NCBI GenBank assembly: GCA_964247295.1
Contig: CAXTTV010000233.1
Location: forward strand, 1-7,001
DNA from: CAXTTV01 sp964247295
Lineage (GTDB): Bacteria; Chloroflexota; Ktedonobacteria; Ktedonobacterales; Ktedonobacteraceae
Direction: 5' to 3'
Length of the DNA: 7,001 nt
Positions 1 through 5,825 of this stretch are shown here, one piece after another. The position numbers and the translations under genes are program-made. The first letter of the stretch is position 1. Each line of letters starts with the position of its first letter. The notes below the pieces were generated by a model, which was not told the DNA's origin, ran no database searches, and worked only from the letters and a program-made list of their open reading frames with translations.

Positions 1-718
1 GTCCCCTATTTTTAAACTGCCGATAGACCGGCGTAGCCCCGTAGATACCGGCAACCTGTGAGGGAGTTAAACCGCTCCCCAAAGGCCCGCCACCATATGG
101 AGGCTTCTTTGTGGCATCGGGGATCTGGGCATGGGAGCGCAAAGGGTTCAAATTGCTGAGGCCAAAGACACCAAGCGTTGCACCAATAAGCTTCTCTGGG
201 AGCTCTATATCGCTATCGTTCCCATAGTAAACCTCTCCGGTACTCAAACGAGAGTCGTTAATCGTGGTGTGAAATGCTCGCTCCACTTTCTCCGTACTAC
301 CAGTGGCAAGTAGCAATGTTGCATCAGAAGAAGGTTGAACTTTCAAGCCAGATTGCATGAGAAAGCTGCGAGCAGCTTGAATGTCACCAGTCGCAGGCGC
401 GAACTTTGTACGAAATTCATTGCTTGACAGCCACTGCTGATAGCGCCCACCCTGAGCATTATAGAGATCTTTTACCAGTTGCTGCTGCTGCTCTGGGTGC
501 GAGGTTTTTAACATCAGACCAATCAACAATTGATCCTGGTTAAGATGATGCCCGATCTGGTGACTATAACGCGGCCAGAGAGCATGACTCCCAGCTAATG
601 GACGATATGTAGAGGATTGACCAAAAGCTGATAAGCTCGCGGCACTGCTAAGTGTGCTCATCAGCACCAATAGTAGGATTAGAGGCAAAAAAAATAATGC
701 ACAAAACCGTCTCGGCAC
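1..718 (-). CDS. Secreted S53 family (kumamolisin/sedolisin-like) protease precursor, N-terminal part, cut by window edge
   Basis: The minus strand is open from a stop at 731-733 to the window edge, giving 239 codons. The start is GTG at 718: GGAGGG (726-731) lies 7 nt upstream and the first residues form a signal peptide (PRR, then the hydrophobic run FFLPLILLLVLM, then a small-residue SSAAS cleavage region near residue 28). An internal ATG at 661 would destroy the signal peptide. Residues about 50-190 match the pro-kumamolisin activation domain in order: QDQLLIGLML, the RYQQWLSSNEFRTKFAP block, the IQAARSFLMQSGLKV block, TGSTEKVERAFHTTIN, VYYGNDSDIELPEKL and VFGLSNL. LTPSQVAGIYGA (about residues 216-227) resembles the entry into the S53 catalytic domain. 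In this family the propeptide keeps the enzyme inactive until it cleaves itself at acid pH outside the cell. The catalytic Glu/Asp and SGTS serine motif would lie beyond position 1, so activity cannot be judged. Family assignment is firm; substrate unknown. Confidence 0.88.
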   Translation of the reverse strand, partial: MPRRFCALFFLPLILLLVLMSTLSSAASLSAFGQSSTYRPLAGSHALWPRYSHQIGHHLNQDQLLIGLMLKTSHPEQQQQLVKDLYNAQGGRYQQWLSSNEFRTKFAPATGDIQAARSFLMQSGLKVQPSSDATLLLATGSTEKVERAFHTTINDSRLSTGEVYYGNDSDIELPEKLIGATLGVFGLSNLNPLRSHAQIPDATKKPPYGGGPLGSGLTPSQVAGIYGATPVYRQFKNRG

Positions 719-792
719 GTCTATACCCTCCTACCAACACAACATCATGTAAAACATAAACCCTTTAACTGTAAAGAGTTATTGCATAATAT

Positions 793-821
793 ATATTAAA
801 TAAACTTCACTTAAAAGTCAA
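793..821 (-). promoter_or_regulatory. Probable sigma-70-type promoter of the S53 protease gene
   Basis: On the minus strand TTGACT (821-816) is followed after 17 nt by TAATAT (798-793). The -35 matches consensus at five of six positions and the -10 at four. Transcription would start near 786, giving a 5' UTR of roughly 68 nt before the GTG start. The surroundings are very AT-rich, so other -10 placements in the TAATATATATTAT run are possible. Confidence 0.5.
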
Positions 822-854
822 CACTATTAATAGATATCTACGTATGCTAAAAAT

Positions 855-872
855 ATGGGTCAGATGACCCAT
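855..872. promoter_or_regulatory. 18-bp palindrome, candidate operator between divergent genes
   Basis: ATGGGTCA (855-862) and TGACCCAT (865-872) are perfect inverted 8-mers separated by GA. No T-run follows on either strand, so it is not a terminator. It lies between the divergent protease and four-helix membrane protein genes. The best -10 for the plus-strand gene is TATACT (894-899), with no recognisable -35 at the right spacing. With a start near 906, the palindrome centre falls at about -42, the usual place for an activator overlapping the -35 region. The regulator is unknown and no site of a named family is recognised. Confidence 0.45.
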
Positions 873-955
873 CCACAACTGCTCTTCCCTCTATATACTT
901 TGCTTAAAGCATACTGCTCTATGCCCTGTACCATACTCAAGGAAGAAAACATCAT

Positions 956-1387
956 ATGATTAAGACTAATCGCCATCATCGCATTCTTAAAACTGCTCAA
1001 GTTCTTTTAGGAATACAAGCTCTTCTGGCACTGTGGGAGGGGATATCTAAATTAGTGAGCAGTAGTTCAGCCTCGCAGATTTCTCCAGTGGTCATTTACT
1101 ATATTGCTGTTGGAGCTGTTTTTGCATACCTTGGGATAACTATTGGCCATGCCCGCAATAAAACGCATGGTATAGCTGTAGTTGTCACAGGCATCGATAC
1201 AACATGGGCCGGCTATCTCTCCCTTTTCGACTTTGCGATGAGCTCAACAGGGGTACACTATTCTTTTTTGCCTCCTCTGTTTATCCAACAGGCTCTCCCT
1301 ACATTGTTGAGATTTATCATCGGAGTTTTTACTACCCTGGTCTTGTTCATTTCATCGATAAAAATATCTATGGAGAATAGAGGGTGA
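956..1387 (+). CDS. Four-helix integral membrane protein, function unknown
   Basis: This is a 143-residue protein starting at ATG 956, with AAGGAAG (939-945) as ribosome binding site about 10 nt upstream. The N-terminus is basic (KTNRHHR) and probably cytoplasmic. Four hydrophobic segments are visible at about residues 14-34, 43-64, 72-94 and 114-136. A serine-rich loop (residues 36-40, SSSSA) lies between the first two and a short HARNKTH loop between the second and third. The last residues (KISMENRG) are polar. No catalytic motif, metal-binding cluster or transporter signature is seen, and I do not recognise the family. It has its own terminator directly downstream and is divergent from the protease gene, so it looks monocistronic. 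The coding call is supported by the ribosome binding site, the clean helix pattern and the terminator; the function is open. Confidence 0.8.
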   Translation: MIKTNRHHRILKTAQVLLGIQALLALWEGISKLVSSSSASQISPVVIYYIAVGAVFAYLGITIGHARNKTHGIAVVVTGIDTTWAGYLSLFDFAMSSTGVHYSFLPPLFIQQALPTLLRFIIGVFTTLVLFISSIKISMENRG

Positions 1388-1422
1388 TCTTCACCGTAGT
1401 ATAAAAGGTGTTTTTCATCTTT

Positions 1423-1451
1423 GGGAGGGGGTGGCCCTCTCCCATTTTTTT
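1423..1451 (+). terminator. Rho-independent terminator of the first four-helix membrane protein gene
   Basis: GGGAGGGGG (1423-1431) pairs with CCCTCTCCC (1435-1443) over nine base pairs, including one G-U, around a TGG loop. After one A comes a run of seven T (1445-1451). It starts 35 nt after the stop codon of the upstream gene, and the T-run fits plus-strand termination only. Confidence 0.92.
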
Positions 1452-1743
1452 GTGAGTAAAGAGACAGTATACCTATTCATAGGTCTTCTGTATAGCCTTT
1501 TTTGGGTATATATTGAGAAAGAGATGTCACAATTTCGTAAGTATCTCGATATTCTAAATAGGAGTTCCACAAAGAACATTTTACGCAAGGTCTGGATAGA
1601 TTGATGCGTCTCTTAAGAATAGACAAATAACAATAAAAGATTCTTACCGATTAGAGCCTGACTTTTTTCATCGAAGCTGATGATACTTTTTAGATCGTTG
1701 AGAAGATCTTTTTACTATTGAGAAAGGGTAAGGTAAGCTCTTT
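1452..1743. other. AT-rich intergenic stretch, no gene recognised
   Basis: Between the terminator and the small membrane protein I see no reading frame with a credible ribosome binding site on either strand. A short inverted repeat, ACCTAT-TC-ATAGGT (1471-1484), is present but could be chance. A weak promoter candidate, CTGACT (1658-1663), 18 nt, GATACT (1682-1687), could serve the small gene at 1744, with a start near 1694. No tRNA or known riboswitch fold was recognised. Confidence 0.4.
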
Positions 1744-1848
1744 ATGGAAAATCGAACTCGTAACTGGCGACAAATACTGAATATTCTAGCGGCTCTGCTC
1801 TTCGCGGTTCTGCTGATTTTCTCGGTTGTCATCCTGTACATTAGATAA
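1744..1848 (+). CDS. 34-residue single-span membrane protein, function unknown
   Basis: An ATG at 1744 opens a 34-codon frame ending in TAA at 1846-1848. The N-terminus is polar and basic (MENRTRNWRQ). Residues 11-33 then form one uninterrupted hydrophobic helix (ILNILAALLFAVLLIFSVV and on), and the last residue is Arg. By the positive-inside rule the N-terminus should be cytoplasmic. GGTAAGG, about 9 nt before the ATG, can serve as a modest ribosome binding site, with AGAAAGGG further up. The sharp split between a charged head and a pure helix is unlikely in random sequence. It lies 118 nt before the second four-helix membrane protein, but a promoter candidate sits between them, so co-transcription is uncertain. 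Proteins of this shape often act as small subunits or regulators of membrane complexes, but nothing here shows a partner. A type I toxin peptide is another possibility, without an antisense RNA seen. Confidence 0.55.
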   Translation: MENRTRNWRQILNILAALLFAVLLIFSVVILYIR

Positions 1849-1858
1849 ACTTCACGTC

Positions 1859-1889
1859 TTGACAGTGCCGATACGCTGTATGCTATAAC
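1859..1889 (+). promoter_or_regulatory. Candidate promoter of the second four-helix membrane protein gene
   Basis: TTGACA (1859-1864) is a perfect -35. TATAAC (1884-1889) is a five-of-six -10 and is preceded by TGC (1881-1883), an extended -10. The 19-nt spacing is longer than ideal, which the extended -10 may offset. Transcription would start near 1896, about 70 nt before the ATG at 1966. Confidence 0.6.
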
Positions 1890-1965
1890 CTGCATAGCTT
1901 GATTTTCGCGATTGCCCAAGAGGCAAGCGATACTTTTTCACGGTCAGGATCAAAGGAGTTTTTTC

Positions 1966-2523
1966 ATGCAACCCGCGCAATCCGTTCCGACTACAGATAA
2001 TGTAGCTCTGAGGCAGGGACTGATTTTTGGTATTAGTCTGGCTATTATCTGGCTTATTTTAGTTGCGACCAATGATTTTGTGGATCTTGGTGGATTTAGG
2101 ACGGTTCTCGCATATGTTCTGCTGTCTTTACCTTTTGTTTTTTACATATTGACCGGCTTTTTCGCCGCTCGAATCACGGGAAGCACGAGAACAGGAACCT
2201 GGGCAGGAGTCTGGACTGGAGCGATATGGGGGCTGGCGAATGGCCTATATACGCTGATAAGAACGATGTTCAATGTAGATACGATTCGGGCCACGAACCA
2301 GCTAGCGGCAAATAAAGCCCATATTGTTGTTCAATATACTAACAATCAGATTATTCTGTATACATTGCTTGGAGCTTTGTTAGCAATCCTCTTGGGTGTG
2401 GTCGAGGGGGCGATCTTCGGCGCAATTGGGGGGACATTAGGCAAAGGAAGAAAACATTCGGTCGCCGTAGTGGATCGTGATGAGGCACCTTCTGAGGCCC
2501 CAGCTCCTACCCTACCAGAGTAA
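1966..2523 (+). CDS. Four-helix integral membrane protein with acidic, proline-rich tail, function unknown
   Basis: The start is ATG 1966, because AAAGGAG (1952-1958) sits 7 nt upstream. The frame also extends back to a TTG at 1912, but that has no ribosome binding site and lies close to the promoter. The 185-residue product has hydrophobic segments at about residues 18-36, 45-69, 75-98 and 127-157. The third and fourth are rich in glycine and small residues (GTWAGVWTGAIWGLANG; GVVEGAIFGAIGGTLG), which suggests tight helix packing or oligomerisation. A polar loop at about 99-126 separates helices three and four. The tail from about residue 160 is polar, beginning GKGRKH and ending in an acidic Pro/Ala/Glu stretch (DEAPSEAPAPTLPE), probably disordered. 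No enzyme or transporter motif is recognised and the family is unknown to me. It resembles the 956 gene only in having four helices. It converges on valS, with a shared hairpin between them. Confidence 0.85.
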   Translation: MQPAQSVPTTDNVALRQGLIFGISLAIIWLILVATNDFVDLGGFRTVLAYVLLSLPFVFYILTGFFAARITGSTRTGTWAGVWTGAIWGLANGLYTLIRTMFNVDTIRATNQLAANKAHIVVQYTNNQIILYTLLGALLAILLGVVEGAIFGAIGGTLGKGRKHSVAVVDRDEAPSEAPAPTLPE

Positions 2524-2592
2524 TAAAGAAGTTCTAGGGGCACGCAGAATAGTAGGGGAACAGCTTGTGGGGCTGGTGGGACAAGAAAGAAC

Positions 2593-2626
2593 CCTCACTC
2601 CGACGTAAGTCAGAATGAGGATTTTT
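2593..2626. terminator. Probable bidirectional terminator between the membrane protein gene and valS
   Basis: Arms 2593-2604 and 2609-2620 flank a four-base loop. In plus-strand RNA the 12-bp stem has two C-A mismatches and is followed by ATTTTTG (2621-2627). In minus-strand RNA the same two positions become U-G wobbles, giving an unbroken 12-bp stem, followed by a poorer tract (GGTTCTTTCTT). It lies 70 nt after the plus-strand stop and about 30 nt after the end of valS, so it can serve both convergent genes. Confidence 0.75.
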
Positions 2627-2654
2627 GCCAGCCGCACCTGAAGGCAGGATCTTG

Positions 2655-5378
2655 CTATTGGGCTAATTCGCTTCGGCGGGCCCGCAACTTGCTGAGCCTC
2701 TCTTCCTGGGCCGCGAGCTTCTCGCGCTCCTTCTCAACCACTTCAGGTTTGGCCCGGCTCACAAAGTTCTGGTTCCCCAGTTTTCCTTGCAGCCGCTCAA
2801 TCTCCTGTCTTGCCTGACCAGTCTCTTTGTCCAGCCTTTCTAGCTCTTTACCAATATCGAGCATCCCTGCCAGCGGCAGGTAGATCTCGATTGGACCAGC
2901 TAGCAGACTCATAGCCTTTTCAGGCTTTTGAGCTAATCGCTGGTGCAGCTCCGGTTTCTCGGTCCTCGCCAGGAACTCGATTAAGGGCGTCTGCTCGCTT
3001 AGCATTGCCAGGTGATCTCCCATTACAATGATCGCGGGCACCCGCCGCGCCGGCTCCACGTTCATCTGGTTTCGAGCATCGCGGATCAGGGTGATTGTCT
3101 GCTTGACCAGATCAAATTGCTGCTCCGCTTTGAGATCAATTTGCGGTGGTTGAGGCTGAGGATATTCCACCACAATTAATGCTGGCGCGGGCCAGCGACT
3201 CCCTTCCACTTCACTAAAGCGGTACAGGTGCTGCCAGACCTCTTCGGTCACAAAAGGCATAAAGGGATGCAGCAATCTCAGGCTCTGGTCTAATACAGAT
3301 CTCAGAATACCAGCGGTTGCAATCCGACGATCTTCGCTCCCCTGCATCTGCACTTTGGCGATCTCAACATACCAATCACAGTAATCCGACCAGAAAAAGT
3401 CGTTGATCTGCCGACCGGCCTCGCCCAACTGGAAGTCACTGATGAGATGATGAACGTTAGTTGTGAGGTTGCTCAAGCGGCTGAGTATCCAGCGATCCGC
3501 CAGGGTCTGCGGCTGAAGATCAGCCAGGGCCGGCACTCCACCAGCGATCTCGCTCGTCGCCATTAACACAAAGCGCGAGGCGTTCCAGATCTTGTTGGCG
3601 AAGTTGCGGTTCCCGATGATCCTCTCTGGCACTAGTTTGCTATCATTGCCGGGTGTGCTACTGGTCGCCAGAGTGAAGCGCAGGGCATCAGTCCCGTACT
3701 GGTCCATAATCTCTAACGGATCAACCACATTGCTTTTGGACTTGCTCATCTTTTCGCCTTTGGCGTCCCGCACCAGACCATGCAGGTAGATGGTGTTGAA
3801 TGGGAGCTGACCCAGAAAATGTGTGCCAGCCATCACCATGCGCGACACCCAGAAAAAGATGATATCGTAACCGGTCTCCAACACAGAGGTTGGATAGAAG
3901 CGCTTCAGATCCTCGGTCGCCTCGGGCCAGCCCAATGTGCTGAAGGGCCAGAGCCAGGAGCTAAACCAGGTATCCAGCACATCTTCGTCCTGCCGAGGCT
4001 GGCTACCCTCACAATTGGGGCAGGTTTCGACATCGGTCCGGCTCACGATCATCTCACTGCACTCATCGCAGTACCAGACCGGGATGCGATGCCCCCACCA
4101 GAGCTGACGCGAGATACACCAATCGTGGATGTTTTCCAACCAGTCCAGGTAGGTTTTGCCAAAACGCTCCGGCACGATTCTCAAATGGCCCGACTTTAAA
4201 GCGCCAATCGCCGGGGTCGCCAGCGGTGTCATCTTCACAAACCACTGCTTAGAGATCAATGGCTCGATCACGGTATTACAGCGATCGCAGTGACCCAGCG
4301 GCACTGTGTACTCTTCAATCTTCACCACGTTGCCCAGCTCTTGCAGATCCACCACCAGACGCTTTCGCGCCTCGTAGCGATCCAATCCAGCATAAGGGCC
4401 GGCCTCATCGGTCATCTTCGCATCATAACCAATCACCTGTACACGCGGCAGGTGGTGGCGCTCGCCAATCTCAAAATCCACGGGATCGTGCGCGGGCGTG
4501 ACTTTGACCGCGCCCGTTCCAAACTCACTTTCCACGGCTGCATCCGCGATGATTGGGATCTCTCGACCAATCACGGGCAGCACAGCCAACCGGCCTATAA
4601 TACTTTTATAGCGAGGATCGTTGGGGTTCACTGCCACAGCCGTATCACCTAGAATCGTCTCAGGCCGTGTCGTCGCCACACTAATGTACTCGGTCTGCTC
4701 CGACTCCATGCCTTCCATGGGCTTCAATGGGTAGCGCACGTAGGTTAATGTGCCCGGCGTCTCGACGTGGTTCACCTCAAGATCCGAGATCGCGCTCATA
4801 CAGCGAGGGCACCAGTTAATTAAACGCTCCCCTCGATAGATCAGCCCTTCTTCGTAAAGGCGCACAAAGGTCTCACGCACAGCTTTTGAAAGGCCCTCGT
4901 CCAGGGTAAAGCGCTCCCGGCTCCAATCGCAGGAGGCCCCCAAGCGGCGATGCTGATCTTGAATCCGGTGCTTGTATTGATGCACCCACTGCCAGACGCG
5001 CTCAAGGAAAGCCTCGCGTCCAAGCTTATGTCTATCTGTTCCCTCTTTCGCGATCAGCCGCTCGACCACCGTCTGTGTAGCGATCCCTGCGTGGTCCTCT
5101 CCGGGGAGCCAGAGCGTATCATCACCAATCATCCGATGATAACGGATCATGATATCCTCGGTAGTCGCGGTAATCGCATGGCCTAGGTGGAGCGCGCCCG
5201 TCACATTTGGGGGCGGCATGCTAATTACAAATGTCTTCCCAGTTTTGCCACCCGTGGGCTTAAAAAAGCCACTGTCTTCCCAATAGCGGTACCATTTCGC
5301 CTCCACCGCCTGGGGATCATAGGCCTTTGGCAGATCTGCCGCGCTCGCGGCTCCATGCGGCCTGTCCTGCTCGATCAT
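2655..5378 (-). CDS. valS: Valyl-tRNA synthetase
   Basis: This class I synthetase attaches valine to tRNA-Val in the cytoplasm using ATP, and edits away mischarged threonine. The 907-residue length is normal for bacterial ValRS. The start is ATG 5378, with GAGGGG about 6 nt upstream. PPPNVTGALHLGH (residues 55-67) holds the HIGH motif as HLGH. The CP1 editing domain, about 200-350, includes TTRPETILGDTAVAVNP (236-252) and the PAHDP block (295-299). Cysteine pairs at 190/193, 364/367, 437/440 and 453/456 suggest zinc sites. WCISRQLWWGHRIPVWYC (420-437) and DVLDTWFSS (466-474) are conserved class I blocks, and KMSKS is exact at 543-547. The anticodon-binding domain follows at about 640-790. The C-terminal coiled coil, about 840-905, contains the typical NQNFVSRAKPEVVEKE segment that contacts the tRNA. 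Expression is controlled by the T-box leader upstream. No truncation or missing key residue is seen. Confidence 0.98.
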   Translation of the reverse strand: MIEQDRPHGAASAADLPKAYDPQAVEAKWYRYWEDSGFFKPTGGKTGKTFVISMPPPNVTGALHLGHAITATTEDIMIRYHRMIGDDTLWLPGEDHAGIATQTVVERLIAKEGTDRHKLGREAFLERVWQWVHQYKHRIQDQHRRLGASCDWSRERFTLDEGLSKAVRETFVRLYEEGLIYRGERLINWCPRCMSAISDLEVNHVETPGTLTYVRYPLKPMEGMESEQTEYISVATTRPETILGDTAVAVNPNDPRYKSIIGRLAVLPVIGREIPIIADAAVESEFGTGAVKVTPAHDPVDFEIGERHHLPRVQVIGYDAKMTDEAGPYAGLDRYEARKRLVVDLQELGNVVKIEEYTVPLGHCDRCNTVIEPLISKQWFVKMTPLATPAIGALKSGHLRIVPERFGKTYLDWLENIHDWCISRQLWWGHRIPVWYCDECSEMIVSRTDVETCPNCEGSQPRQDEDVLDTWFSSWLWPFSTLGWPEATEDLKRFYPTSVLETGYDIIFFWVSRMVMAGTHFLGQLPFNTIYLHGLVRDAKGEKMSKSKSNVVDPLEIMDQYGTDALRFTLATSSTPGNDSKLVPERIIGNRNFANKIWNASRFVLMATSEIAGGVPALADLQPQTLADRWILSRLSNLTTNVHHLISDFQLGEAGRQINDFFWSDYCDWYVEIAKVQMQGSEDRRIATAGILRSVLDQSLRLLHPFMPFVTEEVWQHLYRFSEVEGSRWPAPALIVVEYPQPQPPQIDLKAEQQFDLVKQTITLIRDARNQMNVEPARRVPAIIVMGDHLAMLSEQTPLIEFLARTEKPELHQRLAQKPEKAMSLLAGPIEIYLPLAGMLDIGKELERLDKETGQARQEIERLQGKLGNQNFVSRAKPEVVEKEREKLAAQEERLSKLRARRSELAQ

Positions 5379-5407
5379 GTCTATCCCCTCTCCCTAATCC
5401 TTTACAC

Positions 5408-5447
5408 AAAAACAAAAAACCCTTTCTCGCTCAAGGACGAGAAGGGT
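5408..5447 (-). terminator. Conditional terminator of the valS T-box leader
   Basis: In minus-strand RNA ACCCUUCUCG (5447-5438) pairs with CGAGAAAGGGU (5429-5419), with one bulged A. A U-rich tail of six U, G, then five U (5419-5408) follows. The 5' arm shares 5441-5438 with the antiterminator, and the loop holds the rest of the antiterminator strand, so only one structure can form at a time. Confidence 0.93.
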
Positions 5448-5690
5448 CACGGCTCGTGGTACCACCTTGTTTCGATCAACCTCAAGAAGAGAGGTTTGAT
5501 CCTCTTACACGCGGTAACGGGCGCACCCCGTAGGAGCCTCCGGCTCATAGAAGAGCCCTCGACTTCCGACTCACAGGCGACTTTCGATACTACCTACTCC
5601 GAGGAAGACTCGCAGCCCTTTCTGATCTTCCCTCTCTGACGGATATTGGTATCTACTCCTCCTGCTCGATGTCAGGGTTATTGAATTGTT
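5408..5690 (-). promoter_or_regulatory. T-box riboswitch in the valS leader, tRNA-Val specific
   Basis: The leader senses uncharged tRNA-Val and allows valS transcription when charging is low. In minus-strand order, Stem I has a base CAGG (5664-5661) / CCUG (5577-5574). The AGUA of a loop-E motif (5657-5654) faces GAA (5585-5583), and above it GAUAC (5653-5649) pairs with GUAUC (5590-5586). The specifier codon after GAA is GUC (5581-5579), valine. The AGAGAGG element (from 5637) and the distal-loop sequence GCUGCGAG (5616-5609) are the conserved contacts to the tRNA elbow. The T-box proper is AAGG (5468-5465), bulge UGGUACC (5464-5458) and ACGAG (5457-5453). Bulge UGGU complements the ACCA end of tRNA-Val. 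The antiterminator 3' side, CUCGU-CCUU (5441-5433), pairs perfectly and overlaps the terminator stem. The 5' limit is set from the promoter and is approximate. Confidence 0.95.
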
Positions 5691-5696
5691 ACTTAT

Positions 5697-5725
5697 AGTG
5701 TACTGATCAACTTGCGATCTGTCAA
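5697..5725 (-). promoter_or_regulatory. Probable sigma-70-type promoter of valS
   Basis: A perfect TTGACA (5725-5720) is followed after exactly 17 nt by TACACT (5702-5697), four of six matches to the -10 consensus. A start near 5690 places the T-box Stem I about 25 nt into the transcript, as expected. The -35 lies only about 10 nt beyond the T-run of the preceding gene's terminator. Confidence 0.7.
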
Positions 5726-5734
5726 TATATGTAC

Positions 5735-5780
5735 AAAAACGCGGAATGTAGCCAGAAAATTACCATGGCTACATTCCGCG
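5735..5780 (-). terminator. Rho-independent terminator of the CHAP-domain gene
   Basis: A perfect 15-bp inverted repeat (arms 5740-5754 and 5766-5780, each built on GCGGAATGTAGCCA or its complement) encloses an 11-nt loop. In minus-strand RNA it is followed directly by five U (5739-5735). No T-run follows on the plus strand. It begins about 45 nt after the CHAP gene stop and insulates the valS promoter from read-through. Confidence 0.92.
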
Positions 5781-5825
5781 CCGGTAATCACTTCAGTACA
5801 ATATGTTGACCGTTCAATAGCACCT

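Noticed and set aside
481..491. GCT/CAG triplet run in the protease gene
   Set aside because: It is a short coding run (four Gln in the propeptide), not a repeat array.
795..1855. Near-identical 16-mers, ATTAAATAAACTTCAC (795-810) and ATTAGATAAACTTCAC (1840-1855)
   Set aside because: One mismatch in 16 AT-rich bases is expected about once by chance in a window this size; neither copy sits at the same place relative to its promoter.
1668..1919. 83-codon minus-strand frame opposite the small membrane protein
   Set aside because: No ribosome binding site, random-looking composition, and it overlaps the better supported plus-strand small gene and the 1966 gene's promoter.
1912..1965. TTG start that would add 18 residues to the second four-helix membrane protein
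   Set aside because: There is no ribosome binding site before it, whereas ATG 1966 has AAAGGAG at ideal spacing.
3592..5186. Several plus- and minus-strand frames of 60-139 codons inside valS
   Set aside because: All lie within the full-length, motif-complete valS and show no family features; they are shadows of its codon pattern.
5588..5593. GUA within GGTAGTATC of the valS leader as an alternative valine specifier
   Set aside because: These bases pair in the Stem I helix with GAUAC; GUC at 5581-5579 sits in the loop after GAA, as expected for a specifier.
5187..5639. 150-codon plus-strand frame covering the valS leader
   Set aside because: The DNA is fully explained by the valS 5' end and the T-box on the other strand; the translated product has no recognisable features.
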